The position numbers were made by a program, and so were the translations under genes. The notes below the pieces were generated by a model that worked only from the letters and a program-made list of their open reading frames with translations, was not told where the DNA came from and made no database searches. A DNA stretch of 64,000 nucleotides from Pyrrhosoma nymphula. Taxonomy: Eukaryota > Arthropoda > Insecta > Odonata > Coenagrionidae. The first letter of the stretch is position 1, and every line of letters starts with the position of its first letter. Below are positions 1 through 13,100 of the stretch, piece by piece. The stretch spans positions 76,955,094 to 77,019,093 of the forward strand of contig OY754337.1 in assembly GCA_963573305.1 (NCBI GenBank), read 5' to 3'.

Positions 1-118
1 CAGGTTCAATTTCAATGACACATTTTTTTTTTAGGTTACGGTATTACCTTTACTGACAACTCAAAAATCCACTGGAAAGGAGGATGCCTAGTTAGCTAAA
101 CTGACTCAAGCACTTGGT

Positions 119-683
119 TAGGGTGACTAGATATCCAGATTTATCCGGATATGTCCTCCTTTTTATTTCTTTGTCCGGGCGGATTTTTACATTGTCCTTT
201 TTTTGCAAAATTTGTCCGTAGTAAAATCAAACTTGCAATATTCCCATTTTATTGCTCTTTTCTTCAATTCATTACCAGCAGGATCGTTGATTTTATTGAT
301 TTTTCACTACTGATCATGGACCGATCAATAAGCTGAAGTGCAACTATCGACTATTTAAAATTTCTGTTGCATTTTTTTCAGTTCCGTTATAGCATTGTCT
401 TGGTTATACTTAGTTCCATGTGGATCTGTGTGTGATCTGTTGTTAGAGTAATGAGTGAGTTTTATAAAATATCGGGAAATGCATAAATGCAAGTCTACAT
501 TCTCAGATGTTCTTGCCTTCAAGAAAGGAAAAACTATGTACAAAGCAGAATATAAAATATGTGGAGCTGGAACTTACATTTCAGTGGCCAATATATTTCT
601 GTTCATCCTCTTTTTTTGAACTTTGTCCTCCTCTTTGAAGCCATTTGTCCTCTTTTTTTACACGTCTGCATCTGGTCACCCTA
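119..683. mobile_element. Short non-autonomous hAT-type element
   Basis: The ends are inverted: TAGGGTGAC at 119 and GTCACCCTA ending at 683. The flanks CACTTGGT (111-118) and CACTGGGT (684-691) match at 7 of 8 bases, the 8-bp target duplication expected of hAT transposons. Subterminal blocks are rich in GTCCTCCTTTTT-like runs at both ends in opposite orientation. No transposase is visible. Termini and GAGGAC motifs resemble those of the larger element at 50617-51938, so both probably belong to one family. It sits in an Abcd1 intron. Confidence 0.7.
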
Positions 684-689
684 CACTGG

Positions 690-752
690 GTGCAATATAG
701 AGGGGTCCAGAGAGGGTCCCAGTCAAGGCGAATGATTATTGTGGAATCCCTG
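690..752 (+). repeat. Fragment of a tRNA-derived SINE
   Basis: The stretch around 730 (CCCAGTCAAGGCGAATGATT) matches the region just after the B box in the SINE copies at 15.2-15.8 kb. Only the part after the tRNA-like head remains. The fragment is short, so confidence is limited. Confidence 0.4.
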
Positions 753-935
753 TCGAATTTTGCACTTCAATGACCCTGTGTTAATAAAAAAATTTTAAAT
801 TTCTATAGTGGAAATTTTTACCTTTTGCCACAGGTATTAGAGTTGGTTCAAAAGTAAATTTCTTACCTTGATGTAGAAGTTTCTGTCTTTAGTATTTAAA
901 CAGTTTGAATTATAAATCCTCTCTTCTTTTTCCAG

Positions 936-1122
936 GTTGAACTTGGCTACCTACAGAGAGCATACAAGTCTCTCACTGTACATATGAGAAAAATTTTCTC
1001 TCAAAGACTGTGGTATGTCATGCTGGAGCAGTTCCTTATGAAATACGTTTGGAGTGGCACTGGGATGATAATGGTATCCCTTCCAATTCTCATGTCTGCA
1101 AAGAAAAAATCAGGTGATTCTG
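936..1122 (+). CDS. Abcd1: Abcd1 exon: end of transmembrane domain
   Basis: The acceptor TTCTTTTTCCAG ends at 935 and the donor GTAAGC starts at 1123. The exon opens in phase 0 (V-E-L-G-Y-L-Q-R-A-Y) and leaves one base. It encodes RLWYVMLEQFLMKYVWS, a very conserved ALD-family segment. A second GT at 1114 could act as a donor, but only the 1122 end keeps frame with the next exon. Confidence 0.9.
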
Positions 1123-4100
1123 GTAAGCTATGTTCATCACACTGCGAAATTGGTAAACAAAACGAAATTGTACCTTTCTCGACAATTTTACGTGAATTAT
1201 TTAAAAAATCGCAAATGTAATGAGTCAAAATCGATTAAAGCCTAAGCCTTTATTGTTTAACGCTGCTGGAGTTAATTCCTGCTATCTCATTATGATCCAA
1301 AGGCTGATAACTTGCTTTTTCACGCACATATCGCATTCCCATAATATATATCGCGCACTGAACTATATTTTAATCCCCATCCCTTCCTTAGGTTTAGCAA
1401 AAGAAGAATTACTCAATTTTTAATAATTCAAGTTTCACACAAGCAACACCTCACACACTAATTTTATTATCTCCCGCGATGCACTAATTTGTGAATATGT
1501 GAAAAAACTGGTTGTGGTGAGCTCCGCTTACTGGAACGGTGCCATATCTCAGCGCCATCGGCACTGCCATTCCCCCCTCGACGTGATTTCTCCACCGGAA
1601 TTCGCCATTAAATTAACCACGGATTCTCTCTTCGATTACCATTTATCAATCCTCAAATTCTTGTAAATATCTAGAGCGATGTGCTTTCTTTACTGAAGAA
1701 TTAGATATTCTGAATCAATAATGTGCTGAAAGAAATGTAACAAAAATAACACGGCCATAGAACAGCGGAAATATAAGCTCCAGCACCCGGAACGCGTCGA
1801 TGCTGAGCAGTTTCCGGTGTCTCACCGTAGTGCAGTAGACAGCGTCATTGGATAACTTGGTGCAGGAAAACCGGCCTGTTTCACATGGACGCGGATGATC
1901 CGCACTACGCGCGCAGACTATTATAAATTAAATTACTAGGCTAAAGCGGTTTAATTTTAAAAGAATATTTGGATTGCGGAGATCTTTCTCTTCATAAAAA
2001 ACAATAAAGTGCACCAATCAAATATTTTGGCCGTGACGAGATGACGACCGTTTAGCCATTCTCCTAGTTTAATTCCCTAGATAGTAAGTTCCATTGGCAG
2101 TAATGGAAGCTTTCACATGAATGCAGACCATCCGCACGTGGTGGAGCTATCCGCGTGGCCCCTCCGCACGCGTATGGGCCACAGAGACAGGTTGGTGCAT
2201 ACACATGAACGTGGACGGCTTGTACAGACGAAGCAGGTTGTAGTTTGTTGTGAGAGCTCGGTGAAAGGCCACTGCGAGTTGCGCTACGGATGGTGTAATA
2301 GACACTGTCTATCTCTCTGTCTAAGATCTCTCTGCCACTATAAGGTGCACCCAAAACCGCCTTTGGCAGACATTTTTCTTCCGTTCTTTCATAGCATGGT
2401 ATTTTCCTTTGATTACACTAGGTTACATGACGTCCTTCCAGCTTGGCAACCTCAGCGCAACTGGGATTGCGTCCTACGTGGACACGCCGACATATGTTGT
2501 CCACGCCATTGTGATAGGACGAGACGCTCTGCGCACATACCGCGGAGCGCGGATTGTCCGCGTCCATGTGAAATGTGCCTACAGAATGTAGCAATTTTGT
2601 AGACTTAAAAGATGGCCGCTGGCTGGTAACGGAAGCGCTAGCAGTTGGGGGAGGGGGGGAAGGAACAGAAAGGATAGGAGGAGAGGGGGTGCTACTTACT
2701 AGCGGATGGATCGTCGTATATTTGGCGCTCCAAAAAAGTAATTTCGACACACCCCCAGTTGAAGTTTTCTTGTTTCCGATTGTGTCTAGTTATGCGTGTT
2801 TCTTTCACTGCCTTTCTTGACCAATTGCGATTGGGAACAGCTGTAATCAATACTAAATGATTTTGTTGCATCTACTTGCTACCTACCTTCCCTTGGCACC
2901 TGTTCTAGCTCATTCTATAATATTAACACAACTTGAACCATTTCTTTCATTTGGTTTTATCAGAAAATAAGTACAATCAAAATTTTATTGAATATGTTAT
3001 GTGAAATGCTTAATAAAAGTATATCCATTCGCAAATGTTTCAGTTTCAAAAGTATATCAATTCGCAAATTCAGTTTCAAAAATGCGCTAATTTCTAATGA
3101 TATTGTGCACAGATTGAGTAAGGCAGTATCTCATTCAGTTTAGCGAAGACCCAAGTTTTAATTTTAGCAGATTCTTAAGGCAATGTCATGGTGCTGTCAA
3201 ATTTTGCTCCAGAAGTAAAAATAAATCAATGGCCTTGGTAGCCTATATTTACTATTGATGGTTGGAGAGAGTTGTTTACATCCATAGCTCTTATTTCAGG
3301 GTGTATGAAAAAGTTGAATGCAGAGTAAGCAATATTTGGGTCATGGTCAAGAACTCCAGTTGGCTTGAGGAGAGCTTTGGAAGGGCCTTCTTCTATTTCC
3401 ATCAAAATACATTACAAAGCATTACTTAAAAAATATATTGAGTCGTATTCTGGTCTCCTGTGTAATAGAAGCTTGTACACCTCAAACATCCATAAAAAGT
3501 TTAGGTCTTCAGCAAGACCTGTAAAATTATTGCAAAATTAATGATGATTTTTTTTAAATTTACGTTAAAGTGGTTCATATATATATACTGAAAATGATAA
3601 ATTATAATGTTATGATTTCATGAATTGAAATTATCAGATTTAATTCTTGCAAATCGTTTATCTTTGGATGGTGTATATCATTATCCATTTGCTTTTCATT
3701 TGTCCATTATTTTGCTTTATCACACTCACAAGCACCTAGAAAAAGTGTTACCCTCATATGGTATTAACTTGATGATTGTTTTAAGGATTGATATTATTTT
3801 TTTCTTTATGCATTAACAAGCATTTTCTGCTTTATGATCAGGAGATGACCGAGGAGAATTGGGAGTCAGTGAAAGAACTCAGTATTTTACAACATCAAGG
3901 AATTTACTAGTTAATGGTGCAGATGCAGTAGAGCGTCTCATGTCTTCATATAAGGTATGTGGTCAGGTGCCTTTGATATTGTAGTTTTCAGATGATTTGT
4001 TTATTTCACATGACACGTGAGGTCTTTCTATTGTGAAAATGAGGAAATTCACCTGTAATTAGAAACCACGAAATGGACCATGGACCATGGACTAATTGTG

Positions 4101-7100
4101 AGTGCTCCGCTGTTATGCTTGGCTCCGTTTATTTCATTTAGAGCTCAGAGAAAATAATCAAATTTCATATGGCTTCAACTTATTTTGGGAAGTAGTCATT
4201 ACCTATTTTCTTCAATAATTACCTAATGGTGACAATTTGAATTAGTTTGGAAAAAAACTGTCAATGATCATTTCATTTGAGAAATGAAGTGCAGTATAAG
4301 TTTTGATCTCCTTGTTGGTCATGTTTTGAAAGGTTGGCATATGTTAAGACAATTTTGTGACAACGTCATGACTTTAAACACTTGAGAAACCCGAGTTCCA
4401 TTTATTCGGGTTTTTCCTGCATTGACTCATTTTAAGGGACAACTGTTTCGCTTACGTTACAGCTAGCGTCGTCAGGTCCTGAATGAGTTGCAGAGATTCT
4501 TTTCTATCATATAGTATAACCTTGTTATAACGTAAAGGCAAGGGGGTATGAAATGTGCCTTTACACTATAACAAATTATGTTATAACCTCTCTTACATTT
4601 AACCCTAGAAATTACATTACAATTACACCCATGTCCTGAGTGGAAGAAAACCCACCCCGGCTGGACTTGAACTCGCAACCTTTCGGATTAGCAGGCAGTG
4701 ATTCTACCCCGCCGCCACCAAGGCTGGCTAACTAAGCACTATCTATTCCATTTCCCGGCCATGAATGATTTTTTAGGTCGTACATTCATGAAAATGTGCT
4801 GGACCTTAAAGATTTCAGATTATCATGCGTTGAGATTGCAAAAAAACTTATTTTTAGCAATCATTTATTGAATTTGCCGGCCGAGAATGATTGTATCCTG
4901 GCCAAAATTATTTTTGCTGGCCAAAATTATTTTAAATGATTTCCGAACGGTTTTAGCCGACCCTGAATGCATCGGCACCCTCAATGACGTTTTTATGATT
5001 TTTGAGAGGTTGCAACTTTTTTATTAGTAAAATACACAACATAATTTTTTACTTGTCATGTACAAATACACAAAGACTGTAAGTTGTGCTAATTTGAAAT
5101 TTTTATCTCTAACCCCATCAGAGTTATTCAAAAGCCAAACTCTGAAAATTTTTAAAAAAGTGACTTTTTAAAAATTTATAACAATTCAAGGGTACGTACT
5201 TTTTAAAAATTTATAACAATTCAAGGGTACGTATATCACTATTGAAATTTTCATGATAAACCTACTAGCATATATCTACAAATAAAAAAATAATTCAAAC
5301 TGTATTATTCATTCCTACTATACTTTGACAAAAGAAAGTCAGATTGCGTGTTGCTGCCGTATTTCTTTTTAAAATTTTAAAAATTTCTAATACATTAATG
5401 TTGTGTAACAGTGTAAGGTATGGTTTAAACATGGTTATTCCCTTCCTATTGCTATTGGCTTTCTTATTTAACCATACATTTGCTGTTTAATACTTAAAAC
5501 TAAAAAATACAGGAAAATTATGGTAATTTTCAAAAATTACCGTAATTTACCATGGCAATTTACCTCAGATGAATTTTACGGTAATTTTCCCATCTCTAGG
5601 CCTGGTAGTGTCAGATCTGCTACACAGCTGCCTGGTTTCTATCCGCACTCACTTGTAGATGCTTCTGTTTGCTTTAGTGGTATTGATTCTGGCTACGTAA
5701 TCTGGGCTAGCACTCCCCACGTCCTTACATCATTGTGTCTGTGTGAGAACTCCCACTCGTCACCCTATTTTAATTGTTAGTCGGCATCCTTTTTCTCCCC
5801 TCCTCCTTGTCATGTGGTTTTACGTCGCCTCCCTATTGGCTTTCTTGTTTCATAGCAACCGCAATGTTTATAATGGCAATTGTTCACCCCATCCCCTGGG
5901 AATTCTAAGTGAAGAAGGAGTGACAAACATGGCTGACTTCTATTGTTGTTCTTAAACCATGTGGGGAGATCCTACTCAAACATGGTGAACTCATCGTTAT
6001 GTTATAACCTTTTTTATGTAAAATAAGTATTGCATATTGTTGAATACCATCCTGGCTATATTATTTAATCTACTCGTGTCTGATGAAAACTTCATGTTTT
6101 AGCGATATTTGTTCAGGTTTGATGATGAAAACAACTTTTAGATTTTAAAAATGGAGAAATATGTACTTATTTCAAATATTTTCTATGTATGGGTGGCAAT
6201 AACAGTCCACTGCAGAAATTTTTCTTCTGTTGTAAGGTTTGAATCTTGGATTTACAGAATTGAGTCATTGATGGATGTATTTTGCTTTTCACGTCTTTGC
6301 AGGAAGTAGTAGAGCTGGCTGGCTATACTGCAAGAGTGGGTGAGATGCTGGATGTGTTTGAGGAAGTGAGCAAGGGAAAGTACAAGCGAATTGTTGTTGG
6401 AGGTGGAAAGGATTCGGATTCCTGGGATGATGAATCAAAGAAGAGTCGTTCTGTTCAAGCTGCTGGTTTGGAATTTGGACCGGATGGTCAGCCTCTCATC
6501 AAAGGTTAGCCTAAATCTTATATGCGATGGTTATGGTAAAATGTTTGTCTTGACTATCAAAAAGAAATTCTTTTTTGAAGGCCCTTGATAGATATAGAAT
6601 ATATCATAGATGGATGTTGATAAAACTTTGGTGGTTGAAAAGTTTTTGTGTTGGATGGGTGTGCAAGGATGGAAAAAAGACTCAGCAAAATGGAGGATTA
6701 AAAAACGTCAGATGAGCTGATCAAAGAGTTTCTCCCCTGTTCAAATGCTATAGAAAATCTAAAAAAATTCTATTATCAGTGTTTTAACATAACATATCAT
6801 AAATATAACTGTTTCAGGGTGGACCTGGTGGAAGTTGTCAATATTAATAATGAATAAAAGTTCATTCATTACCAAGTATTTTATTCATTTGAATATAACA
6901 TTAATGATATGCTTAAGAGATGGTTCATCCAACTCCAGGCTAAGTTGGTATTGTCTCAGATCTAAATTTAATTATAATAATAGATTTATTAAATGGGGTA
7001 TATGTATTCCCTTTTACAAATCTTTACAATAAATTCACACAAATACAGCATTATTCTAAAATTATATTTATATAAAAAAAGGTGCTCAAAGGTGATGGGG

Positions 7101-10100
7101 GGGGAGGGAAGCTCCACAGGGATTTCTGGGGACTTTTGTACAAATGTTCCTCTGGCAATAGTTTTATCAGTGGGATAAAATTCAGCCATACACTAATTAT
7201 TTCCCAAGCTTGATATTTTGGGGTCTTCATTGACTTCCCTAATAGGTGTAGATAAAGCTGCAGCCACGCTTCATTTACCGCAAATCACTACGTTTACCAA
7301 TTGATCTCAGATCGATCTGACCAGCTCAGCTCGGTATGGTAAACGGAGCGGGCTGGCCAGATCGATCTGAGAAGCGAGTCGAGTCAGCCCGCTTTCCCTA
7401 ACCGGTCTGAGATCTCAGATCGATCCAAAGAGGTTGGAGTGTGGCGCTCATCTTTCTTCTTTTGGTTGCCGATGGTAAACAAAATATAATCGATATCATT
7501 TATGGCGTGACTTGTTATAAGAAGGGAAAGGAGAGATGTGTGTGGCTGAAATACGCAAGAAATCTCAAAATAATTCAAACTACTGAAATTGATAGTTCAT
7601 TATCAATATTTTCAGACCGTGTTGGTAAACCAGGAAATCTGAGTCAGCTCACTGCTGAACTTTCAGATCGGTCTGAACTCAGACCAATCTGAGATCGATT
7701 GGTAAACGTAGTGAATAAATATCGCAAAAATACAGCATTATGTGCGCTAAACGACGCATGATTGCTTTAAATTTCGAGGCCGGAAGTCAGAAAAGAAAAA
7801 AAAACTTTTCCCGAAACAGTATTTTCGGGAAAGACCTTTCCCATCTCGAACTTCTGGAAGGCCAAAAACTTCGGGAATTCCCAAAGTTTCGGGATCCCGC
7901 TCATCCCTAATTATAACGCAAGGCCCCGTAAAATTACGTCCACCACAACGGAAATCTCGAGCCATTTCAAGACAAGCTCGAGACTCGTTTTTCGAGCATA
8001 TTGAGATCGAGCGAGATTCGAGCAGTGCTTTTATCTCACTCGAATCTCGAAAAGTCGAGACTCGCACAGCCCTACATATTTGTATGATAGAAGTCTGTGT
8101 ATTACGTACACATATTTGTAAATTTTGCAAAGATAAGTCATTGAGTATAAATGATCTCAGGTCCATAATACATATTTGCTTTGAAAGGTGAAATTGAGGC
8201 TTAAAAGGATGCCATCAAGGTAAATCAAAATGTAAAAATGACTCCTGACACAAGGGAATCACTGTTCGCTGAATTCGGTGAACATCAGCGGTGAGCTTGT
8301 AACATAGTAATATTTGATGTGGACGAAAGCGAAGAAGATATGCCTTTCAGTTGCCAAAAAAGGATACAGAGAAGGCAAGAGAGGTGTAAAAAGAAATACC
8401 AGGTGTTTCTACTGACACTACGTGGGGGGACCCAAAAATAACCGGACGGAATTCGCTGCGTGCGTCGTTCTTGTAGTTCGGGCTTCTACCACTGGGTGGG
8501 TGTTAAGTAACCTCTTCTGAGTCATTGTTGCAAGCGGCGTCCTTTTAGACTGTTTTAGCGAGCCCCTGTGACAGTTTTCGTTCGACGAGTTTATCGACCT
8601 CTTCGATTTTTGAAATGGCTGATATTCGAGAACAGCGTGCAGCATTGAAATTTTGTTTTCTGCTCAGTAAAAGTTCGTCGGATGTGGTTGATATGTTGTC
8701 TACAGCTTGTAAAGAACACGCCTTGAAAAGAACTCAAGTTTATGAGTGGTATTCACGATTCAAACGCGGCAACATGGCGATCGAAGACATTCAACGCCTG
8801 GGCCGGCCTTCCACGTCCAGAACTGATGAAAATGTGGAAAAAATTCATGCGCTTGTGTACCAGGATAGAAGGCGTACTATTGATGAACTCGCTGAACCAT
8901 CTGGTCTTTCGTGGAGTTCAGTGCAGCGCATTTCAGCTGAAGAATTGCACATGAGACGAATTGAAACGGCGCGATTTGTGGCGGAGTGAGGACTGGTTCT
9001 TCCACCATGACAATGCACCAGCTCACACAGCCATTTCTGTGCGTGATTTTTTAGCGAAAAACTGCATGACACCGCTTCCTAAGCCACTCTAATCACCAGA
9101 TCTAGCACTTTGTGATTGCTTATTGTTCTCCCGAATGAAAAAAGAGCTGAAATGGAAACATTTTGCAGACATTCCGGAGGTTAAAAGAAAATCGAAGGCG
9201 GCGCTGCAAGGCATTGGAAACAACGAGTACCAAAGGTGTTTGGCGCAGTGGAAAAAACGTTTGAACCAATGCATTAGCGTTAATGGAGAGTACTTCGAAG
9301 GTGGTTAATGTTTTTAACTCAAAAAAATAAATTCTGGTATTTAAAAAAAATTGTGTCCGGTTATTTTTGGGTCCCCCCTCGTATATGTGTGCACAGACTA
9401 AGTATGCATAATCAAACCCGTCCCAGACCAATCAAGGCAATTTTTTCACATCCGAGTGAAGTGTTAACAGTTCTCCGAAACAAAAAGAAGTTTGTTGGTA
9501 GAGGGCTAGACTTTCGAAACGACCAAATGCCATCTCAAAGAGATTACCTTAAAAACTTGCAAAATGAAGTTAACGCCAAGAATGAATCTGGTGATACAAG
9601 AGTGGGCTATAAGATACGTAAGTGGTGTTCCCAAAATTGTTACTAGAATGTCTGATGCTACAAAAAGCAGACCGATCTAGCCACTGGCCAATTGGCAGAG
9701 TTGTCAATATTTTACCAAAATATTAGGGGAATGAAAACTAAGATTAAGAACTTAAAACTTGCAATATGTAGGGCTAGGATGTAATAGTTTTTACAGAAAC
9801 CTGGCTCTCAAATTATATCTATGACGAGGAGTTGGTTTTTAATGGTTACAAAATTTACAGATGTGACCGTGATGGGAAGATGTCAGTGAAATGTATACTT
9901 TGTCATACATTCATCCAATAGCTGTATGGCTTAGTAGTGTTTTTTTCCATTGCAGGTAAAGTTCAGGTGGCGAGTATAGGAGGTGCTATTGTGCTGGAAA
10001 ATGTTCCAGTTGTGACTCCAAACTGTGATGTTGTGGTTGCTTCGCTGAGCCTTAAAGTTTCTCCAGGAATGCACCTACTTATCACTGGGCCAAATGGCTG

Positions 10101-13100
10101 TGGGAAATCTTCTCTCTTCAGAATACTCAGCGGTCTCTGGCCTGTCTATGGTGGGACTTTAATCAAACCTCCTGATTGTTCCATGTTTTATATTCCTCAA
10201 AGGTAATCCAGCATTTTTTTTTCTTGTTGTACTTCTCTTTGGTCTAGTTTTGATGCTAAAGCATTTTTAGTACTGGAAAATATAGCACTTATAATCCAAG
10301 TATTATTTATATTATGCATTTAAGTGTTTGGGTTTTGCCAGTCTGTGCTTCTTTTAACCGCTTCCCTGACGCAACCGAGTATACTCGGGCACCGAAGTCG
10401 TGCAAATTCTGACGCGCCCGAGTATACTCGGGCAAGTCTGAAAATTTCGTCCCTTTCTTCTCATGCCCGAATATTCTCGCCAGCTGCTAGTAGTTTGTTT
10501 TTCTGCCATCAGAGGAACAGGTTAGGGCCATAGCTCTTACTAGCCGAGCGGCGCTCGCTTCAAATGTTGATTTCTGATGCTAAAAAATGGTAATTTTTTT
10601 GTAATAATTCTAGCAATTCGAGGGTCATAATTTTTTTCTCACTGAAAAGTTATCCTCTTATGGAATTGCATTCACCTTTATTGTCATTGGTAGCCATCCA
10701 TTTATTAACTCCATGTATGGAGTTCCTTTTGCGATCTTTTTACGAAATTTACAACTTCAATTTTTGTCATTTATCGATAATTTTTGCAAATTTATGACGT
10801 AAAACTTCCGTTTTTGCATGACGAAAAACTTTCTAAAATATAAATAATTTTTAAATTAGTTATTTTCATTTATATTTCCTCATTCACTCTTCGTGAGCAT
10901 CCAATTAAATTTTTCTTCAACAGTTTAGCGGTAATTATAAAAGTTGCAATTTCAATTTTACGCTAATTTTCACTGCTACGATGAGCTCCACAGAAATTGG
11001 AATAACATATTTCTCTAGCAAAAGAACATGAATCTTTCCTTGCCTTATTTGTTACTATATATGTTTGTTACTTTATATATTTGTTATTACATATATTTGT
11101 AACTATATATATATTAATGTTGCAATATATATTTGTTACTATATATACTATCTAATTCTATATTATCCATCTGCATATTTTTCTTCCGGTAATTTTTATA
11201 TATGTTGGAAATGTCTATTGAACCGTTCTTTTTAGATAAAATGGCGTAAGCGTAAATGTTTAGATGTGATGCGAATGTTATTGCATCAGCCCCTAACATA
11301 TTTTCAGCCCCTGCAATTGCCCCAGCCCCATTGCATCAGCCCCTAACAGTGGCGAAACATATTTTTACGAAAACAGCTATACGATGAAGACGTCTAAAGG
11401 TCGTACGTTCTCAATAGAAACCAGCACAAGTGCCCTGTGTATGTGCTACCCTAGCCCACATAAGTATGAGAAAAAAGGAGAGATAGAGATAAATCCCATA
11501 CGTGTAATGCCTTCTTTTTTCATGTTTGACGCTTTCCTTAGGTCAGAAAACACCCGCTCTTGAGCCGATGGCCCGCTAAGCAACCTGTCGCCTGGTTTCA
11601 TGTCGTGCTAATCTGCTACCCTTTGCTCCCCAGGCTACTTTCCCACCAGCCAACCCTTTACTAATGGGTTTTTCCCAATATCAATTTACCGATAGTTGGA
11701 AAATACATGCTGTTGCGGTGCACACACGTGTGTTTATTTTCCAAGAAATGGTAGGAACGGAAAAGAAAAATTTTATGATGAGAATGGAGATGAGCTTTTC
11801 ACACTAGGGGCGAGGTCCTTTGCAAATCATGATTTTTTCCGCGAGTACTTTGTCGGAATGACGATGGTGACAGTCTTTCGTTGAGTTTCAGAGCATACGC
11901 ATCCTTGATTTTCAGAGCGCACGCACTTTTTCGCTGAAATTCACCCGATGCAAACATTCCATTTTTAGTTCAAACATTTTCGTTCTAATACGAGCGGTGT
12001 AGTAGGAGTGAATTCTACGGCAAATTCTTTGTTTTCGCTCGGTAACATTTGGCAATCAGAAATGGATTTCGGAGAGGAATCAGTGTTGACCAGCAGTGAT
12101 TCCGAGGTTATGGACATTGACGTTCCTGGCTCCTAGTCGAATCTCTCCGGAGAAACAAGTTAAGAATTAGAAGGCATAGCGGAACATTCGCAGGAAGCGG
12201 AGTGGGAGGAAATGCTTTCAACGAATCCTCCTCCGGCACCACCTAGGATTCTTTTTGAACGTAATTCTTCGATGAACTTCGACCTAGTTCCCGAATGAGG
12301 TTCCCTAAAATAATTTTTTCAACGATGAAATTGTTGACTTTATAACTTGGGAAACTAATCAATGCGCCAGTAACACTGCGTGAAAAAGCGGGGCCGAGCA
12401 GTGCTAGCGTAAATCAGTGGCGAGCTGTGACAAGCCTAGAAATTCGTGTTTTTTGACCTTGTAATGCTACAGAGCAGAGTGCGGAAGCCAGATACTGAGT
12501 TTTATTGGTCAACGAGACCTATACTCTCCTCTCTCGTTTTTTTGGACTAACAATGTTTTACCGATGATTCGTAAAAAATAAGGCAATATTTACATTTTGC
12601 CTATAATAATGATTTTGATAACCAAACACACTCCAACGCCAAACTAAATAAAATATGGCCGATTTGCCAGAGGCTGGAGGAAAAGTTCAAGGCACTCCAT
12701 ACACCAGAGACGGACGTTACCATCGAAAAGAGCCTACTCTCGAACAAGGGAAGATTGGGGTGGCGGCAGTTCATGCCTATGAAAAGAGCTTCATTTGGCA
12801 AGTATTTTTTCTTTGTGAATCGATAACTGGATACGTGTGGTCAACGACAATTTACACGGGAAAGGGGACTGTGTTGGATAAAGACTTTGCCCATTTACCC
12901 ATGACCTCAAAAGTAATCATGACTCTAATGAAGCCATTATTTGGCCTATGATATTGCCTGACGATGGATAACTTTTATACATCTCCAGATCTAGCCGACT
13001 TGCTCGCTTCACACTCCGCTGACTCCTTTGGAACACTGAGGAAAGGGATTTTAGCACTCTTCAAAGATAATCAAGTAAAAGAAATGAAGTTTCTTGTTTT

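Noticed and set aside
2117..2602. 161-codon open frame
   Set aside because: It sits in the GC-rich MITE at 1879-2573; composition explains the length and no domain is seen.
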